From assembly GCA_033060915.1 (NCBI GenBank), contig CM065388.1:39988501-40052500 (forward strand): DNA of 64,000 bases, written 5' to 3'. The notes under the pieces were generated by a model. It made no database searches, was not told where the DNA came from, and was given only the letters and a program-made list of their open reading frames with translations. The stretch comes from Euryodendron excelsum. Taxonomy: Eukaryota; Streptophyta; Magnoliopsida; Ericales; Pentaphylacaceae. A program made the translations under genes and the position numbers. The number at the start of each line of letters is the position of its first letter. Position 1 is the first letter of the stretch. Positions 46,500 through 57,800 of the stretch are shown piece by piece.

Positions 46500-46605
46500 A
46501 ATATATATTGAAACATGCTGTTATTGATTGTACATCAATACATAATGCATTTAGTTTATCATATTAATTACTTTTGAACATTTGATGTCTGTTATAGTTG
46601 CAGAT

Positions 46606-49018
46606 ATGTCAATGAAGCGTAAGTTGTTTATCAAGCCTGGAGGCATGTCCCAGATGGTGATGGAGTACGAGATGCAAAGAAAAAATGCAATTGAAAGTCA
46701 CAATACAAGCATGTCCCAGACGGTGATAGACTACGAGATGCAAAGAAAAAATAGAATTGAAAGTAACAATGCAAGGCTTGCAAATTTAAATTTAAAAGGA
46801 TTGTCAAATTCATTGTTCAATTCAAGTACATGTTCTAAGCATGGAGGTAATCAGAAGAAAAATAAGAATAAAAGTCATGATAATGATGAGTATCTACCTT
46901 CAAATGAGGAAGGAACTTACTCATCAATCGAAAATGACCATTCATCTTGATCTCGAGCAGATAAGGTAATATTTGTGATAACACTTGGTAATGACTTGGG
47001 TTGAAAGATTTTGTCAGCTAAACAAGTTGCCCCTGATCACGTTATACCTAAACCAAAGGAGTTTTTTAATTAGCTGGTTTGTGATGCTCAATTTTATAAT
47101 TTAGTTGTCACTAATGACTTTATTTTTTTTTTCATAACAATACTTATATATTATTTAATAACATAGTCGCTTTTCATATTCATGTTTTTCTAATGCATTG
47201 CATTTTAATTTTCTAGGTGACCATGCATTCGGGGAAGAAAAGAAGGAATACATCATCATCTTCAACCGGAAACTCACTTATGAATTTGCAATCCCTGAGT
47301 GAGCCACCACCCACCACTATTTTGCTAAGGTCTTTGCCTTCAGAGTAGTTAGAATAGGCACCTGTGATGACTAATCAATCGCACAGTATTGATCACTCTG
47401 AACCAAGTGCACCAATTCCTAATGTTACGAGGGGTGTAGGTAAAATGATATATAGTTTCTTTATACTTGCTAGACCCATCGGTGTAACTGTTAAAATAGT
47501 AATTGGTAAAATGTCTGCTTAAAAATATTTGTCAGGTGGGTCAAGGTCAAAGCGTGTGCGGGGGCCTAGTCTTGGAAAAGGATTAACTAAACTAATTGAT
47601 GACAATTCCGGGGAAAAGCTCCCAGTGCCAATTTTTGAAGTGTTCAACACATTTTGCGGTCCTTATGCTCCCATGTGTTCAAACCAGCTGGGGATTGCAA
47701 TTAGAAGGTATTGTCCTATTGAAGGATTTGCTAAGAGATGGAAACTTGTTGACCCAATAGTTAAGGAAACTATTCTACAGTTTGTGCGGGTAATAGTTCT
47801 AGACTACTCAACTACAAATGTCTTCTATTAATAGGTTACAAACTATATATTCAACAGTTTTCAAGTACTTTTAAATTATTGTTGTTTTGGTAGGACAAAT
47901 TTTGCATCACTACTGACGAGGATTCAGATGAGAACAACCCTGTAGTCCTTGTTGTGATAAATAAGAGAGCTAATCGTTTGTATAAAAATTGGAAAGGCAA
48001 GATGAGTAAGCATTATCGCAAGTCAAAAAAAGTTATGGTTGATCCATACAATGAACCATACAGGGGGGTGACGGTGGATGATTGGAAATACATGATTGAT
48101 CATGTATTTAAGAGTAAAACATTTAGGGTAAGTTTACCACTATTTAATTTCAATTTAAAATTGTAATGAATTGTGATTAATTCAGTTTGAAGTTTAAGTT
48201 TATATTTTTTGTTGTAGAAACGGTCAAGAGCTGGCAAAAAGGATAAGAAAAAGTTGTCGTACGGCCATTCCCTGGGATCGAGATCATTTGCTGCTACGAT
48301 GACCAAAAAGGTGATTGTTAATGTTATGTAAAACACACTATATAAGTTTTGTATTTTTTAAGGTATATAACTCATATTTTCAATACAAGTAAATGACTTA
48401 TGTACATAGTTGATTGACTTTGCAGCCACGGGCCACAGATGAAGAAATGCCAGGTTTTATTGATTATTTTAAGGATGGACATCAGTCAAAAAAGACAAAA
48501 GAGTGGCTACACCCAGAATGCAAGAGGCAATACGTATATATTTAAGCCTTATACACTTTTGTACAATACTAGCTCGACTATTAGTATTGTCAAAAAATGG
48601 TAACTAATTTATAACCTTTGTTTCTTTTTTGACAGGAAGAGATGGTGAAAATTCATGATGATGCTAAGGCATCCGGCATACATATAACACCAGAAGAAAT
48701 CTCAAGGAAAGCGCTTGGTGAGAGAAAAGGGTACATCCTTGGGTTTGGGGTAGGTCCGAAGCCATCCTCCGGCTATGATAATGAATCTCGTTCAAATCAA
48801 AAGCTGAAGACACTTGCATATGAATTAGAGATACTTCGTGAGGAATGGGAAAGGGAGAAAGACGAGCGAGCTAAGGAGCGAGAAAAGAAGTGGAAAGAGC
48901 AACTAAGAGAGAGAGAAGACGAGAAGAGGAGCCGAGATGAACTACAAAAAAAATTCGACGAACATCAACGTTTGATGATGCAGCAGATGAAGGCATATGG
49001 AAATAGTCAAGGAATTTG
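46606..49018 (+). pseudogene. TnpA-like Transposase_24 (Ptta/En/Spm) gene, about seven exons
   Basis: The DNA-binding partner protein of En/Spm elements. Exons inferred from splice signals: 46606-46975, 47217-47441, 47535-47789, 47894-48127, 48218-48310, 48426-48533 and 48636-49018. Frames agree across the last five. Exon 1 holds a duplicated segment (MSQ.V..YEMQRKN.IES.N twice). The core reads RVRGPSLGKGLTKLI, IAIRRYCPIEGFAKRWKLV, VINKRANRLYKNWKGKMSKHY and YRGVTVDDWKYMIDHVF, the Transposase_24 pattern. The C-terminus (48800-48990) is a charged coiled coil. Stops at 46948 (end of exon 1) and twice in exon 2 show decay, though the core exons are clean. A possible last exon follows the acceptor at 50362. 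It probably binds the subterminal GGCGACTAA motifs. Confidence 0.85.
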
Positions 49019-49242
49019 GTATGAGTCCATCTCTTGCCACTCCAACTCTCTGTAATTATATATGCAGTTGAAAATAATATGTTTGCCAAAATGGTTTGTA
49101 CTTATCTGATTCATGTTTAGCTGGTTAGATGATTCAACACTAATGCCCACTATAGGAACCTCTACCAAGTCTGTGTAATAAAACTCCTCTGAGTTCGGTC
49201 TAGGATATTATTATGATTCGTGGCTGATCATCTAGAGAAAAT
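49019..49242 (+). repeat. CACTA right-side direct repeat 2, copy 1
   Basis: Matches 49921-50138, about 220 bp (blocks CTCCAACTCTCTGTAATTAT, GTTTAGCTGGTTAGATGATT and CTCTGAGTTCGGTCTAGGAT). It lies in an intron or 3' region of the TnpA-like gene. Confidence 0.9.
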
Positions 49243-49651
49243 GATATAATCCTTAACAACTATTGTTTTTTCAAAGTTGGTGGGGCTTTGCTTTCTTTCT
49301 TCTTTTTCCTTCTTTCCCCTCATGTTTTTATTTTTCAATCTGCTTCATGTCTTTTTTTTATCCGCTTATCTTATAAAACATTTTTATCTGAGTTGCTCGA
49401 TAGGCTGTGGCTGTGGTGAATTGATTGATGTAGCAAATATTTTCTAATATTGAGTGTTCGGGTGGGTTCACATTATGTCTTATGGCAAGTGTTCTATAAA
49501 GGTTCTTGACGAAGTTGTTTATTCAGCAGATTCCAGAGGAGGAGAAGAACCTTGGTCCTTATGACTGTCTCATTCATGTTTATTATTTTATGAAAGATAC
49601 AGCTCAGAACCAAGTGGTAAGCTATTTGCATAGAAAATTGAAAAGTATTGA

Positions 49652-49895
49652 TAACCCGTCAGAGCGCGCGATCGCGCGGTCCTTCGTCCTGTGAAAATCT
49701 CTCTGTGCTATTAGTGTGCCATCGCGGGATCCCCAATCTGGTATATATGCACTATTTTGACCTCTCTGTTTTCAGCTGCCACGAACATAGCTACATTTAT
49801 ATATGTATATGGCATTGTGAGAGGATATAAAGGTAAGGTTGATGTTGGATAATGGAGGAGTTGCACCTGTGCATACCAGTACATCTTTTTGCTAC
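49652..49895 (+). repeat. CACTA right-side direct repeat 1, copy 2 (with CGATCG module 5)
   Basis: Matches 46224-46499 with an internal deletion between the first palindrome and the CTCTGTGCTATTAG segment. Module 5 (49659-49730) holds AGAGCGCGCGATCGCGCGG, the cleanest palindrome of the set. Confidence 0.88.
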
Positions 49896-49920
49896 TCTAC
49901 GAACACAGTTACATTTTTTG

Positions 49921-50138
49921 TATGGGTCCATGTCTTGCTACTCCAACTCTCTTTAATTATGCAGTTGAAAATAATATGTTTGCCAAAATGGTTTGTACTT
50001 ATCTGATTCATGTTTAGCTGGTTAGATGATTCAACATTGATGCCCACTCTAGGAACCTCTACCAAGTCTATGTAATAAAACTCCTCTGAGTTCGGTCTAG
50101 GATATTATTATGATTCGTGGCTAATCATCTAGAGAAAA
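49921..50138 (+). repeat. CACTA right-side direct repeat 2, copy 2
   Basis: Matches 49019-49242. Together the two repeat pairs suggest a segmental duplication across the 3' half of the TnpA-like gene. The stretch 49243-49650 between has no further recognised feature. Confidence 0.9.
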
Positions 50139-50749
50139 CAATTGGGAAATCATTGAATTTGTAACAATATCAAATTGCCTCTCACTTATGCTCAAAAATA
50201 AATTGACCGTTGGACAATGAATAAGACACAATGGTTATTCATTTTTTTTGTTCTGCCTACATTAAGTTCAAATTTTGTAAGTCTTTTGTAATCACATTAC
50301 AATTTCTATTTTAGGACTGTTACTAATGAAATATTTTGTTTTTTGTGTTTATTCTTTTACAGATTGCTGATGGCCATTATGGACGAAGATTTTGTGGGAC
50401 GAAGTTTTGGTGGGATGAAGATTTTAGATGTTAATATTACGGCTAATTGCACATGTTATTTTAGGCTAGTTCGTACTGATGAATTATAAAGGTTTCTGAT
50501 TGTGAATATTAGATTTGGCTGGATTAATTTACATGCATTTTAGAATTTTATTGTTTACATAGGTGGATATAGTTTTATGGATGTTGGCACTGATATTTTT
50601 ATTGAAATTAAGTATATAGTTTCTTTATATGAAGCTCTGTGTAATTGTTAAGTTAGAATTGATCGATTGTGATTCATATAGGTTTTGAATAATAATGGTT
50701 GTCTCTAATATCTTCTTAATAAATGAGCAACTAATTCTTTGGCTATTAA

Positions 50750-51145
50750 CATGTTTTGGTTGCGAAAGTCCTTATGATCGTGGGATTTGTAACTACTTAT
50801 ATTGGTCACTATAAGATGACTTTGGCGAACAATTAGCTATAACGACTAATAATTAGTTGCAAAGTGTAGTCATCGCTGACTAAGTATTGGCAACTATGGG
50901 AGTTTCGCGACTAACGTCAATGGTTGTCGTATGACATCTTTTGGTGACTAATTACCTATTGGCGACTACCAATTTAGTCGCCACGTTTAGTCGCCATTGA
51001 TCACATATCAGCGACTAACCAAAACTTAGTTGCCATAACATTTAGTAACCCCTAATAGGCCACTAAATAATTTAGTCGCCACCTTAATCGCGAATTCATA
51101 TTGGCAACTAAAAAATAACATTCAGTGACTATTTTATTTGTTACT
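50750..51145. promoter_or_regulatory. CACTA right subterminal repeats
   Basis: At least 15 motifs of the GGCGACTAA/TTAGTCGCC type (for example CGCGACTAAC, TTGGTGACTAAT, ATTTAGTCGCCAC, GCGACTAACC) in both orientations. These are probable TnpA-binding sites. Confidence 0.88.
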
Positions 51146-51167
51146 AAATGTGTTTTTTCTTGTAGTG
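51146..51167 (-). repeat. CACTA right terminal inverted repeat
   Basis: Ends TTTTTTCTTGTAGTG; its reverse complement equals 36176-36197. Confidence 0.95.
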
Positions 51168-51170
51168 ATA

Positions 51171-52100
51171 CAATTACTTGTCCAAAGGGAGTTATTGTGT
51201 ATTTTAATGACATGGATAACATGACTATAGCCATTGTATTATTGCCTGCCCAAAAGGAGTTATTGTATGTTTTAATTATACGGATAACATAACTATATCC
51301 ATTGTATTATTGCATACAATCGCCTGCCCAAAAGGGGTTGTGTGTTTTAATGATATGGATAATAGTCAGCGACTGATTTGAGGATACATAAGCTTTGGAA
51401 TGGTTTGTCTACCCAAAGGGGACTGACTTATCAAAGGTTTGAGAACTCTCATTTGGTGGTTTGTTGAAGAGATTTCATAGCATGTTGCACTCTCTGCCCA
51501 AAGGGGAGACGGTAATGATGCACTGGAGCACTCCTATTGATTTATGCTTAATTAAGTTTAAAGCATATAATAAATTATTTAGTGCTCTTATTTTTTTTTT
51601 TCATGTACAGTCTTTTTAAAGTGTAAAACTTGAGTATTCTTTTATTAATTTTTGATAGGAGATCCTATGGCATGTTACATTCTCTGCCCAAAGGAGAGAT
51701 TATAGTGATGCAACAGGGTGCTCATTGTAAGTTATGTTTATTTGAGTTAAATGTATAATTTAAAGTTTATTACCCTATTTCATTGATATGTTGTGACCTT
51801 GTTGCCTTAGGCGTTCTCATTAAAGGCTAGTAAGATCACTGCCTTTTCATCTAGTTCTTTTGAAATGAGTTTTTTGCCTTTGTGTTATTAGTTTATATAT
51901 TTTTCTGTCCAATAATGTAATTATGTGAGATAATTTTGTGTAATATCATAAAGTGAATGATAGATAATATGAGTTTAGAGGGTCTCATTTAAAAGGGTTG
52001 GACTTTTCAAAATTTTGTGCTATCATATTTGAGTGTCTTCATGATAAAGTTTGGAAGAACCATTAGCATATTGCATTCTTTACCCAAAGGGAGGTTAGTA
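51171..52100 (+). repeat. tandem repeat of about 80 bp (right part) and diverged units, copia 4 interior
   Basis: It continues the array from 36175. TGCCCAAA-type anchors lie near 51177, 51246, 51325, 51408, 51496, 51688 and 52081. The first four keep an 80-bp spacing; later ones are diverged and read 'CATTCTCTGCCCAAAGG.GAGA...TAATGATGCA'. No protein recognised. Confidence 0.8.
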
Positions 52101-52535
52101 ACGATGCACAATACTCCCATTAGAATAAAACTCATAAAGGTTTTAAAATGTATTCATTAGTAATAACTAATTAACTGTCCAAGTTAATTAGATTGGAGTT
52201 ATTTGTAATTACTTATTGTGATCTTATTCTATGTGCTACGTGTTGTACTTGTTTTTTGAGATTTTCAATGTAGCTAGAAAAGCTGATGATTTTACTAAGA
52301 CCACTTATACTTTTTGTTAATAATGTTGTTTATAAAAATGGAATAGAGCTAAATATGTGCATATGACTTTTGAGAAGTCCATATAATTGATAATTTTTTT
52401 GAGATCTATACCTAATAGCAGTAATGCTAAGAAGCTTTTTATTGTATGGCAGAGATGTATGAATTATTATAAGGATAATATTTGTGACTTATTTGAAAAT
52501 GTTATACATACTGGATATGATTATATAGACATGAT

Positions 52536-53460
52536 TTGATTGCTATTTTCATTTTGGATAAAATTGGATATTGTTTTCAATCTCATAATTGTATGGTAAA
52601 TTTGCTTAAAATCTATGAGAATGTTGGCTATAGTGTGTTAAGTGATGATTTATATAGATTAAATCCAGCCCATAATGATAAGTATGTCTCTTTTTATATT
52701 GAATATTGTCTTTCTAAGAGACCTGATAAGTGTTATGGTATAAGCACTTAGGTGAAGTCATTAAACTTATAAAGGTCATTCTAAGGGTACAATTTTTCAT
52801 TATCATTAGGTGCCAGATTGGTTGAGTATTTAACAACTACGTTTTTCAATCTTGATGTGGCTAATAACCAATGTTTCTGATTTGTTTATAAGCATACGTG
52901 AACTTTATAGTCTTTCTATTCCATTGCATGTGATTTAGGAGATATTTGCTTACACTTGTGGGAATATTGATCATGAGCAACTAAGGAGGACCGATGCACT
53001 TACTCTTGTTAATACTCATAAAATTATTGAGCCTGTGCCAGAGATACCTATGAGGAGATCCTTCAGACACATGAGACTTGCCATTTCTGTTAAGTTTGTT
53101 GTGTATCTTGGTGAAAGTGATTATAATAAAGGTCCAATGACCTTTGTTAATACTATGACAAGTGTTCTAGTGTGACTTTGTTGATCTTCCAGTAGGCTAT
53201 AAGCCTACTGGTTGCTATTGGGTGTTCAAAACCAAGAAGAACTCTAAAAAGTAGGTTGAACGTTTTAAGGTTAAGTTGATTGATATACAGGGTTAACTCA
53301 AAAGTAAGCCATTGATTATAATGAGACTTTTTAACCAATTTCATTTGAGGAATTATTCAATATGCTCATTTTGACTTAAAGTTTCATCAGATGGATTAAA
53401 ATATTTTTTTTATGAGTTCTAATGAGATAAAAGTTTTTTTTTATTTCCTTCAAATAATGA
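52536..53460 (+). pseudogene. copia 4 pol remnants (pre-integrase region and RT start)
   Basis: 52536-52760 reads ILDKIGYCFQSHNC, YSVLSDDLYRLNP and KRPDKCYG, resembling the protease to GAG-pre-integrase segment of copia elements. Around 53030-53150, PEIPMRRSFRHMRLAISVKFVVYLGESD fits the integrase-RT linker. From 53180, VDLPVGYKPTGCYWVFKTKKNSKK is the RT start, followed by stop-ridden RT. The integrase core expected between 52760 and 52990 is missing. Heavily decayed. Confidence 0.7.
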
Positions 53461-54985
53461 TAATCAATTTATAAATCTCGAGATGAGTGGGATCACATTT
53501 ATTTATTTATTTATTTTTATCTCAAGAATAAGATATTCTTGGGAGTTTTCTTTATGCACATTTGTATGTGTGATGATATTCTTATTGTTTAATAAGGTCA
53601 CATTATGTGTTTGTGAATCCTAATATTATGAGAATGGAATTAAGAATGTTATAAAGAATATATCTTATCTTTTAGCTATTTTGTGAGCTAAATATATGTT
53701 AAGTTTATGCAAGATTGAGATTATGTGTTTGGTAGATGTCTATATAATCCTAGTATTGAGCATTGTAAATTACTAAAGAGAACGATATGTAATTTACAGA
53801 AAACCAGGGATTATATGTTTGCATATGGACATATTGTTAATCACATCGAGTGGTTGGTTTCATATACGTTAAATTTATTGGTTGTTCATATGATTTGAAA
53901 TCTACATCGAGTATATTAAATGATTGAAGAGTTATGGAAAAGTGTGAAGCACTTATGACTTCTTTTATTATATGAATAGAATTTGTAATATCTTGTAAAA
54001 GCTCTATAAAGATTGTTTAGATGCACAAATTATTTTGGCTTTTAGAATTGCTACTTCATTTTATGGCCATTATATAAATTATGTGATAAATGCAGGTGTG
54101 TTCTTTTTTAAGAATATTGAGAGCTCTATTTTGTCTAAGAGTATAAATATTGCATACCTTATTGTCACGGATTCAGTAAAGAAATATAACACCATCATAA
54201 AGTTAAGATGGTAATTGACCTCTTGATCAAGGGACTTAGACTTGTGATATTCGGAGAACATGTTGAAAACATAGAGATCATTGGGTCTTTTGATGTACTT
54301 GGTTAGTGGGAGTTATTTCTTTACATTGGTTGACATTGGTTTATTTATTTATTACTTGTGTTTTATTAATACCTTGTACAAATGAATATATTTATGGTAT
54401 ATTGTGAATGAAAATCTTAAGATATGGTGTCTATCTTAAATTAATGGGATTATGTCTTGTTGAGACACCATTTGAGATCTCTAGACATATTGGTTTTACA
54501 TTGAAACTTGAGATTAAAAATCTTAAGTTTGGTGTAACTTAAGCATTTGGGGTATATCTTGCGATTTACATCCAAAAGTTATCTCGAGATGTTCATTTAA
54601 AAGGCATATTGGCTTATTGTTGAAGCCTATAGAATTCTAATACGGTTTCAAAGAATTCATTTGGAGGGCTGACAATGAAAATAACATTTGGTATGATCAC
54701 ATTTCGAAGCTATTTTCAAGCCACACTACCACAAAGGATCCATGTCAATTAAGTTTTTTGACATTTGTAATCATGTGTGGTCTTATACATATGTTTAGTA
54801 TAATCACTGTCTTGGTTCGATGTTAATGGCGTTATTGGACTAGATTGGTGTATGGTATTTTATCTCATGACTTTATTCGGATTTTTTAAATGAGGCCACA
54901 TACAGTTTTCTAATTTTCAGTCTGAGAGTCGTTTTCATAACAAAAATTTGTTTAAAATACAATTAATGTTTGCTCAAGTGGAGAA
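53461..54985 (+). other. copia 4 3' interior, degenerate
   Basis: AT-rich, with scattered phrases of RT/RNase H but no reliable frame. It ends in TCAAGTGGAGAA, a polypurine-tract-like sequence before the 3' LTR. Confidence 0.45.
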
Positions 54986-55407
54986 TGTTAAAATTTTTCT
55001 GTATTGAGCATCCATTAATTGGTCATTTATGTTTTGTGAAAAACCAACTGAACTATTCTAGTTAATGAGACATTGTGAGTAAGCTCATGCACATCTATTA
55101 TTATTCTATTGTGGTTGACGGTAAGTGTGAGCCTTTTTGGTCTGATTAAACCTTTTGTAGGAGGGTTTGTTAGACTATATATATTATATATTGGCTAGGT
55201 CCCCTCTTCACTCCATATTCAGATTGCTTGACCCATAGAGAACCGTCATAAAGTATTTTGGAGGAGGGGAAGACCTAGCTCTAGTATTCAAACAGAAGAT
55301 TATACCAGGCTTCAAGTTCTCAATTAACCATGAACAAATGGGAATGCTTCCGCATTCTTTATGTATTGATATCCTTAATTTATATAAATGTTATAATAAA
55401 TCTAACA
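54986..55407 (+). repeat. copia 4 3' LTR
   Basis: Begins TGTTA and ends TAACA, colinear with 33769-34216. Confidence 0.9.
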
Positions 55408-55412
55408 GAGCC
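55408..55412. repeat. target-site duplication GAGCC (right) of copia 4
   Basis: Matches 33764-33768. Confidence 0.9.
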
Positions 55413-56680
55413 ACGTACGAGGACATTCAAACTGAGGACGAGGGATTGTATAATCGGATTCAATGGAAAGAACCAATTGTGTAGTGGTCATTAGAAATGT
55501 ACCATATATTTCTATATATCTTATTTATTGTACAACTAGTGCATTTATCCTATCATGTTTGGGAGGCTGAGTTTTTTTTTTCTTTTTACTAATAAAAATA
55601 TGTAATTATTATCAGCAGAATATCAAAATTATGAGAGCAACATGGACAAAATTCATTTATGTGAGCGTGGGATTGAGGCCTAAGGTGATGATTTTAATTG
55701 AAACTCTTTTTATTACTTGGAGCCTTAAAAAATTTGTCAATTTTTGTTCTAGAAGAAATTTTATTGTCTGCAGCTGCATTTTTTTTTTCCCATAATCAAG
55801 TTTGAACATTTTCTCTATTCTGCCATGCCCAATTCCCCAATACTGGCTCTTCCCTAATATTTGCTCTTGAAGCGTGTGTGACAAGGATAACACGAGGGCC
55901 GAGGAGGGGTCCTGATAAACCTGCTCATTGTCATCCCTTGGAGTCATGTGCTTTGTTAACTTTATCACTTGCCTAACCTTTGTTAGGTCTGAATGTTTGG
56001 TTACTTTTGTTGACCATTTAGAAATGTTTCTTGTAAAACTGGTATAAGTTGTGTGTGTTAGAAGTTAGGAAGAAAAAGTTTTAGGAGAGACGATTGATTG
56101 GACATCACAAGTTTCAAGACACAAAAAGCTGCAAAACAGAGTAGATCTATAACAGGAAAAAGAATCCCACCCTCAAGGGCACCTTAGCTTGATGCAAGAT
56201 TGCATGAGATTCAGAGAGCAAGTTCTTCCCTTCTCTCAAGGGCACCTTAGCGGCATCCGCAATTACAAAAGATTCACAGACCTAATCCTTCCCCACTATC
56301 GAGCTCGCCTTAGGGCCTAGGCAATTGTAGAGATTTAGATAGATAGAATTTGGTCACATATGTTGACAAACAACTTGTTAAAATAGATTGATATATGCAT
56401 AAAGGGTCCACAATCATGAATTATATCATTCACATAACTTGACAATAAGTTAGGTCTTAGTTTATGCACACATACTTATTTTGAATAAAGAAATTTTTTG
56501 CATACTCATCATTATATATGTATTTACATGAATATAATAAAGTTATCCAATATGAAAAGTCCGAAACAAAACAAAATATTTTTGAAGTTTTTTTTATAAA
56601 CAAATTCAAACAAAAATTAAAAAAAAAACAAGGTCATAACACTAGGACTAAAAATATACTTGAAGAACATCCTAGGCAAT
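55413..56680. other. AT-rich stretch, unassigned
   Basis: No gene recognised. 56165-56320 repeats 'CTCAAGGGCACCTTAGC' and related phrases twice. A-rich runs at 56580-56630 resemble the copia 2 spacer, so part may belong to the next element. Confidence 0.4.
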
Positions 56681-57800
56681 GTGAATAAAACATCTACTTA
56701 ATGACATAAAGCGCTATAGATTTCCTAAAGATTTTAAACCTGAAAGTATCTAAGGGATTTTGTAAGCAGGTCAACCTTTCTTATCCAAACAGCTCTTGTC
56801 TTAGACTTAGTGAAGTGTTTTGGCAACTTTGGTGCTTTCCTAGGTGTAGTCATGGTGTTGCAGTTCCTTTGAAATTTTGTTTTATTTGACTAAATCCGCC
56901 AAGGCTGAAATAACACATGAAATCTATTTTTGATAAATCCATTTTGTTCCAAGGTTGATACGATCTCCCTGCGCTAGTATGAATGTAATCTATAGGGAAA
57001 CCACATAATTTATGGCATTGAGGTTTGATGTGACCTTTGATCGCACAATAGCAACAAATAAGGACAAACTATGTAGATTGTGCAAGTCGTATGGGCTTAG
57101 AATTGACATTAAATGGATTAAAAGTCACAAAAGTGGCATACTTGTTTTAAACTTTGCATTTTAACTTTGCTGGCACTCAAGTTGGAATAGCTTTCTTTTC
57201 TGGAACTTGGAGTAGTAACAAATTTCTTCACAAATCCAATTCTAAATTTCTAATAGTGTCACCAAAAGGCGTTTTTGTAGGCCTCTAGAATTTTGTGAAG
57301 TCTTTCTGAACCTGCATTCATCTTTCTCACACACTCTTGACATTAGATAGGTCAGATTCAAGAGAAGTAACTTTAAGTTCAAGAGTCTTTTTTGACTCCA
57401 AATAAGCATACATTTCCTTTTCAAGCTCAAAATTCTTATTAGATAAGGTGACTAGTTGAGTTTTCAGTTGAATTACTGAGGATGTTAACTCAAGAACTTC
57501 ATGTTTGAGGATTTTTTTTCTTTTTCTAGAGTTCTAAGCTTAACAATCACATCAAACTTATATTTTTTTCAGTTCCATAAATTCCTCGAACATTTCCATG
57601 TATGTAGATTCTAGACTAACATAATTGTCCTTAAGTTCACCTTGACTAACATCATTAGATCTTTTAGTCTTATAACATTTTATACTCAACTCATTTGCAA
57701 AGCCTACATTCGAAAATCCTTCCTTTGGTAAATTCATGTATCCAGAATTACAAGATCACACTTGAATATACACTTAAGAGTGATTAGCTCTGATACCAAT
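56680..57800 (-). pseudogene. internally deleted copia 2-like element: gag remnant and primer site
   Basis: The plus strand reads GCTCTGATACCA at 57787-57798, the reverse primer-binding site, two bases before an LTR start at 57801. Going left on the minus strand are gag pieces: a coiled coil with EKEMYAYLESKKTLELK (about 57430-57350), CEKDECRF, and a zinc knuckle CYCAIKGHIKPQC (about 57055-57015) followed by HKLCGFPIDYI. By 56850-56680 the sequence already matches the RNase H-downstream spacer of copia 2 (near 22130-22210). Nearly all of pol is deleted. Confidence 0.75.

Larger units (their letters stand above)
43446..46600. promoter_or_regulatory. divergent intergenic region of the CACTA
   Basis: It separates the minus-strand gene set from the TnpA-like gene. 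It is very AT-rich, with short local repeats (ATTAAAGATTAGTAAAT at 44665-44800), CGATCG module 3 (43611-43712), a (CT)n tract (45893-45915) and module 4 (46231-46334). A leader intron of the TnpA-like gene is likely (donor near 45986, acceptor near 46380). No gene is recognised between 43720 and 45760. Confidence 0.55.
36176..51167. mobile_element. CACTA (En/Spm) DNA transposon, 14,992 bp
   Basis: Its ends are inverted repeats starting CACTACAAGAAAAAA; 22 bp are identical. Subterminal arrays of GGCGACTAA/TTAGTCGCC-type motifs fill about 330 bp at the left and about 410 bp at the right. Inside are a TNP2-like transposase pseudogene and an accessory ORF on the minus strand, a TnpA-like gene on the plus strand, captured RLP sequence, and three pairs of internal direct duplications. 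The two gene sets are divergent, with an AT-rich region between (43446-46600). The transposase has stops and a shift, so the copy is not autonomous. Confidence 0.95.
33769..55407 (+). mobile_element. old Ty1/copia retrotransposon ('copia 4') interrupted by a CACTA transposon
   Basis: LTRs of 448 bp (33769-34216) and 422 bp (54986-55407) are clearly related (shared 'TTAGACTATATATATTATATATTGG' region and 'TTCAAGTTCTCAAT' end) but diverged. A perfect GAGCC TSD flanks them. Removing the CACTA (36176-51167 plus one ATA) leaves an element of about 6.6 kb. The interior holds a primer-site remnant, a tandem repeat region and decayed pol pieces. Integrase seems to be deleted. It is the oldest datable element here by LTR divergence. 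Confidence 0.88.
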
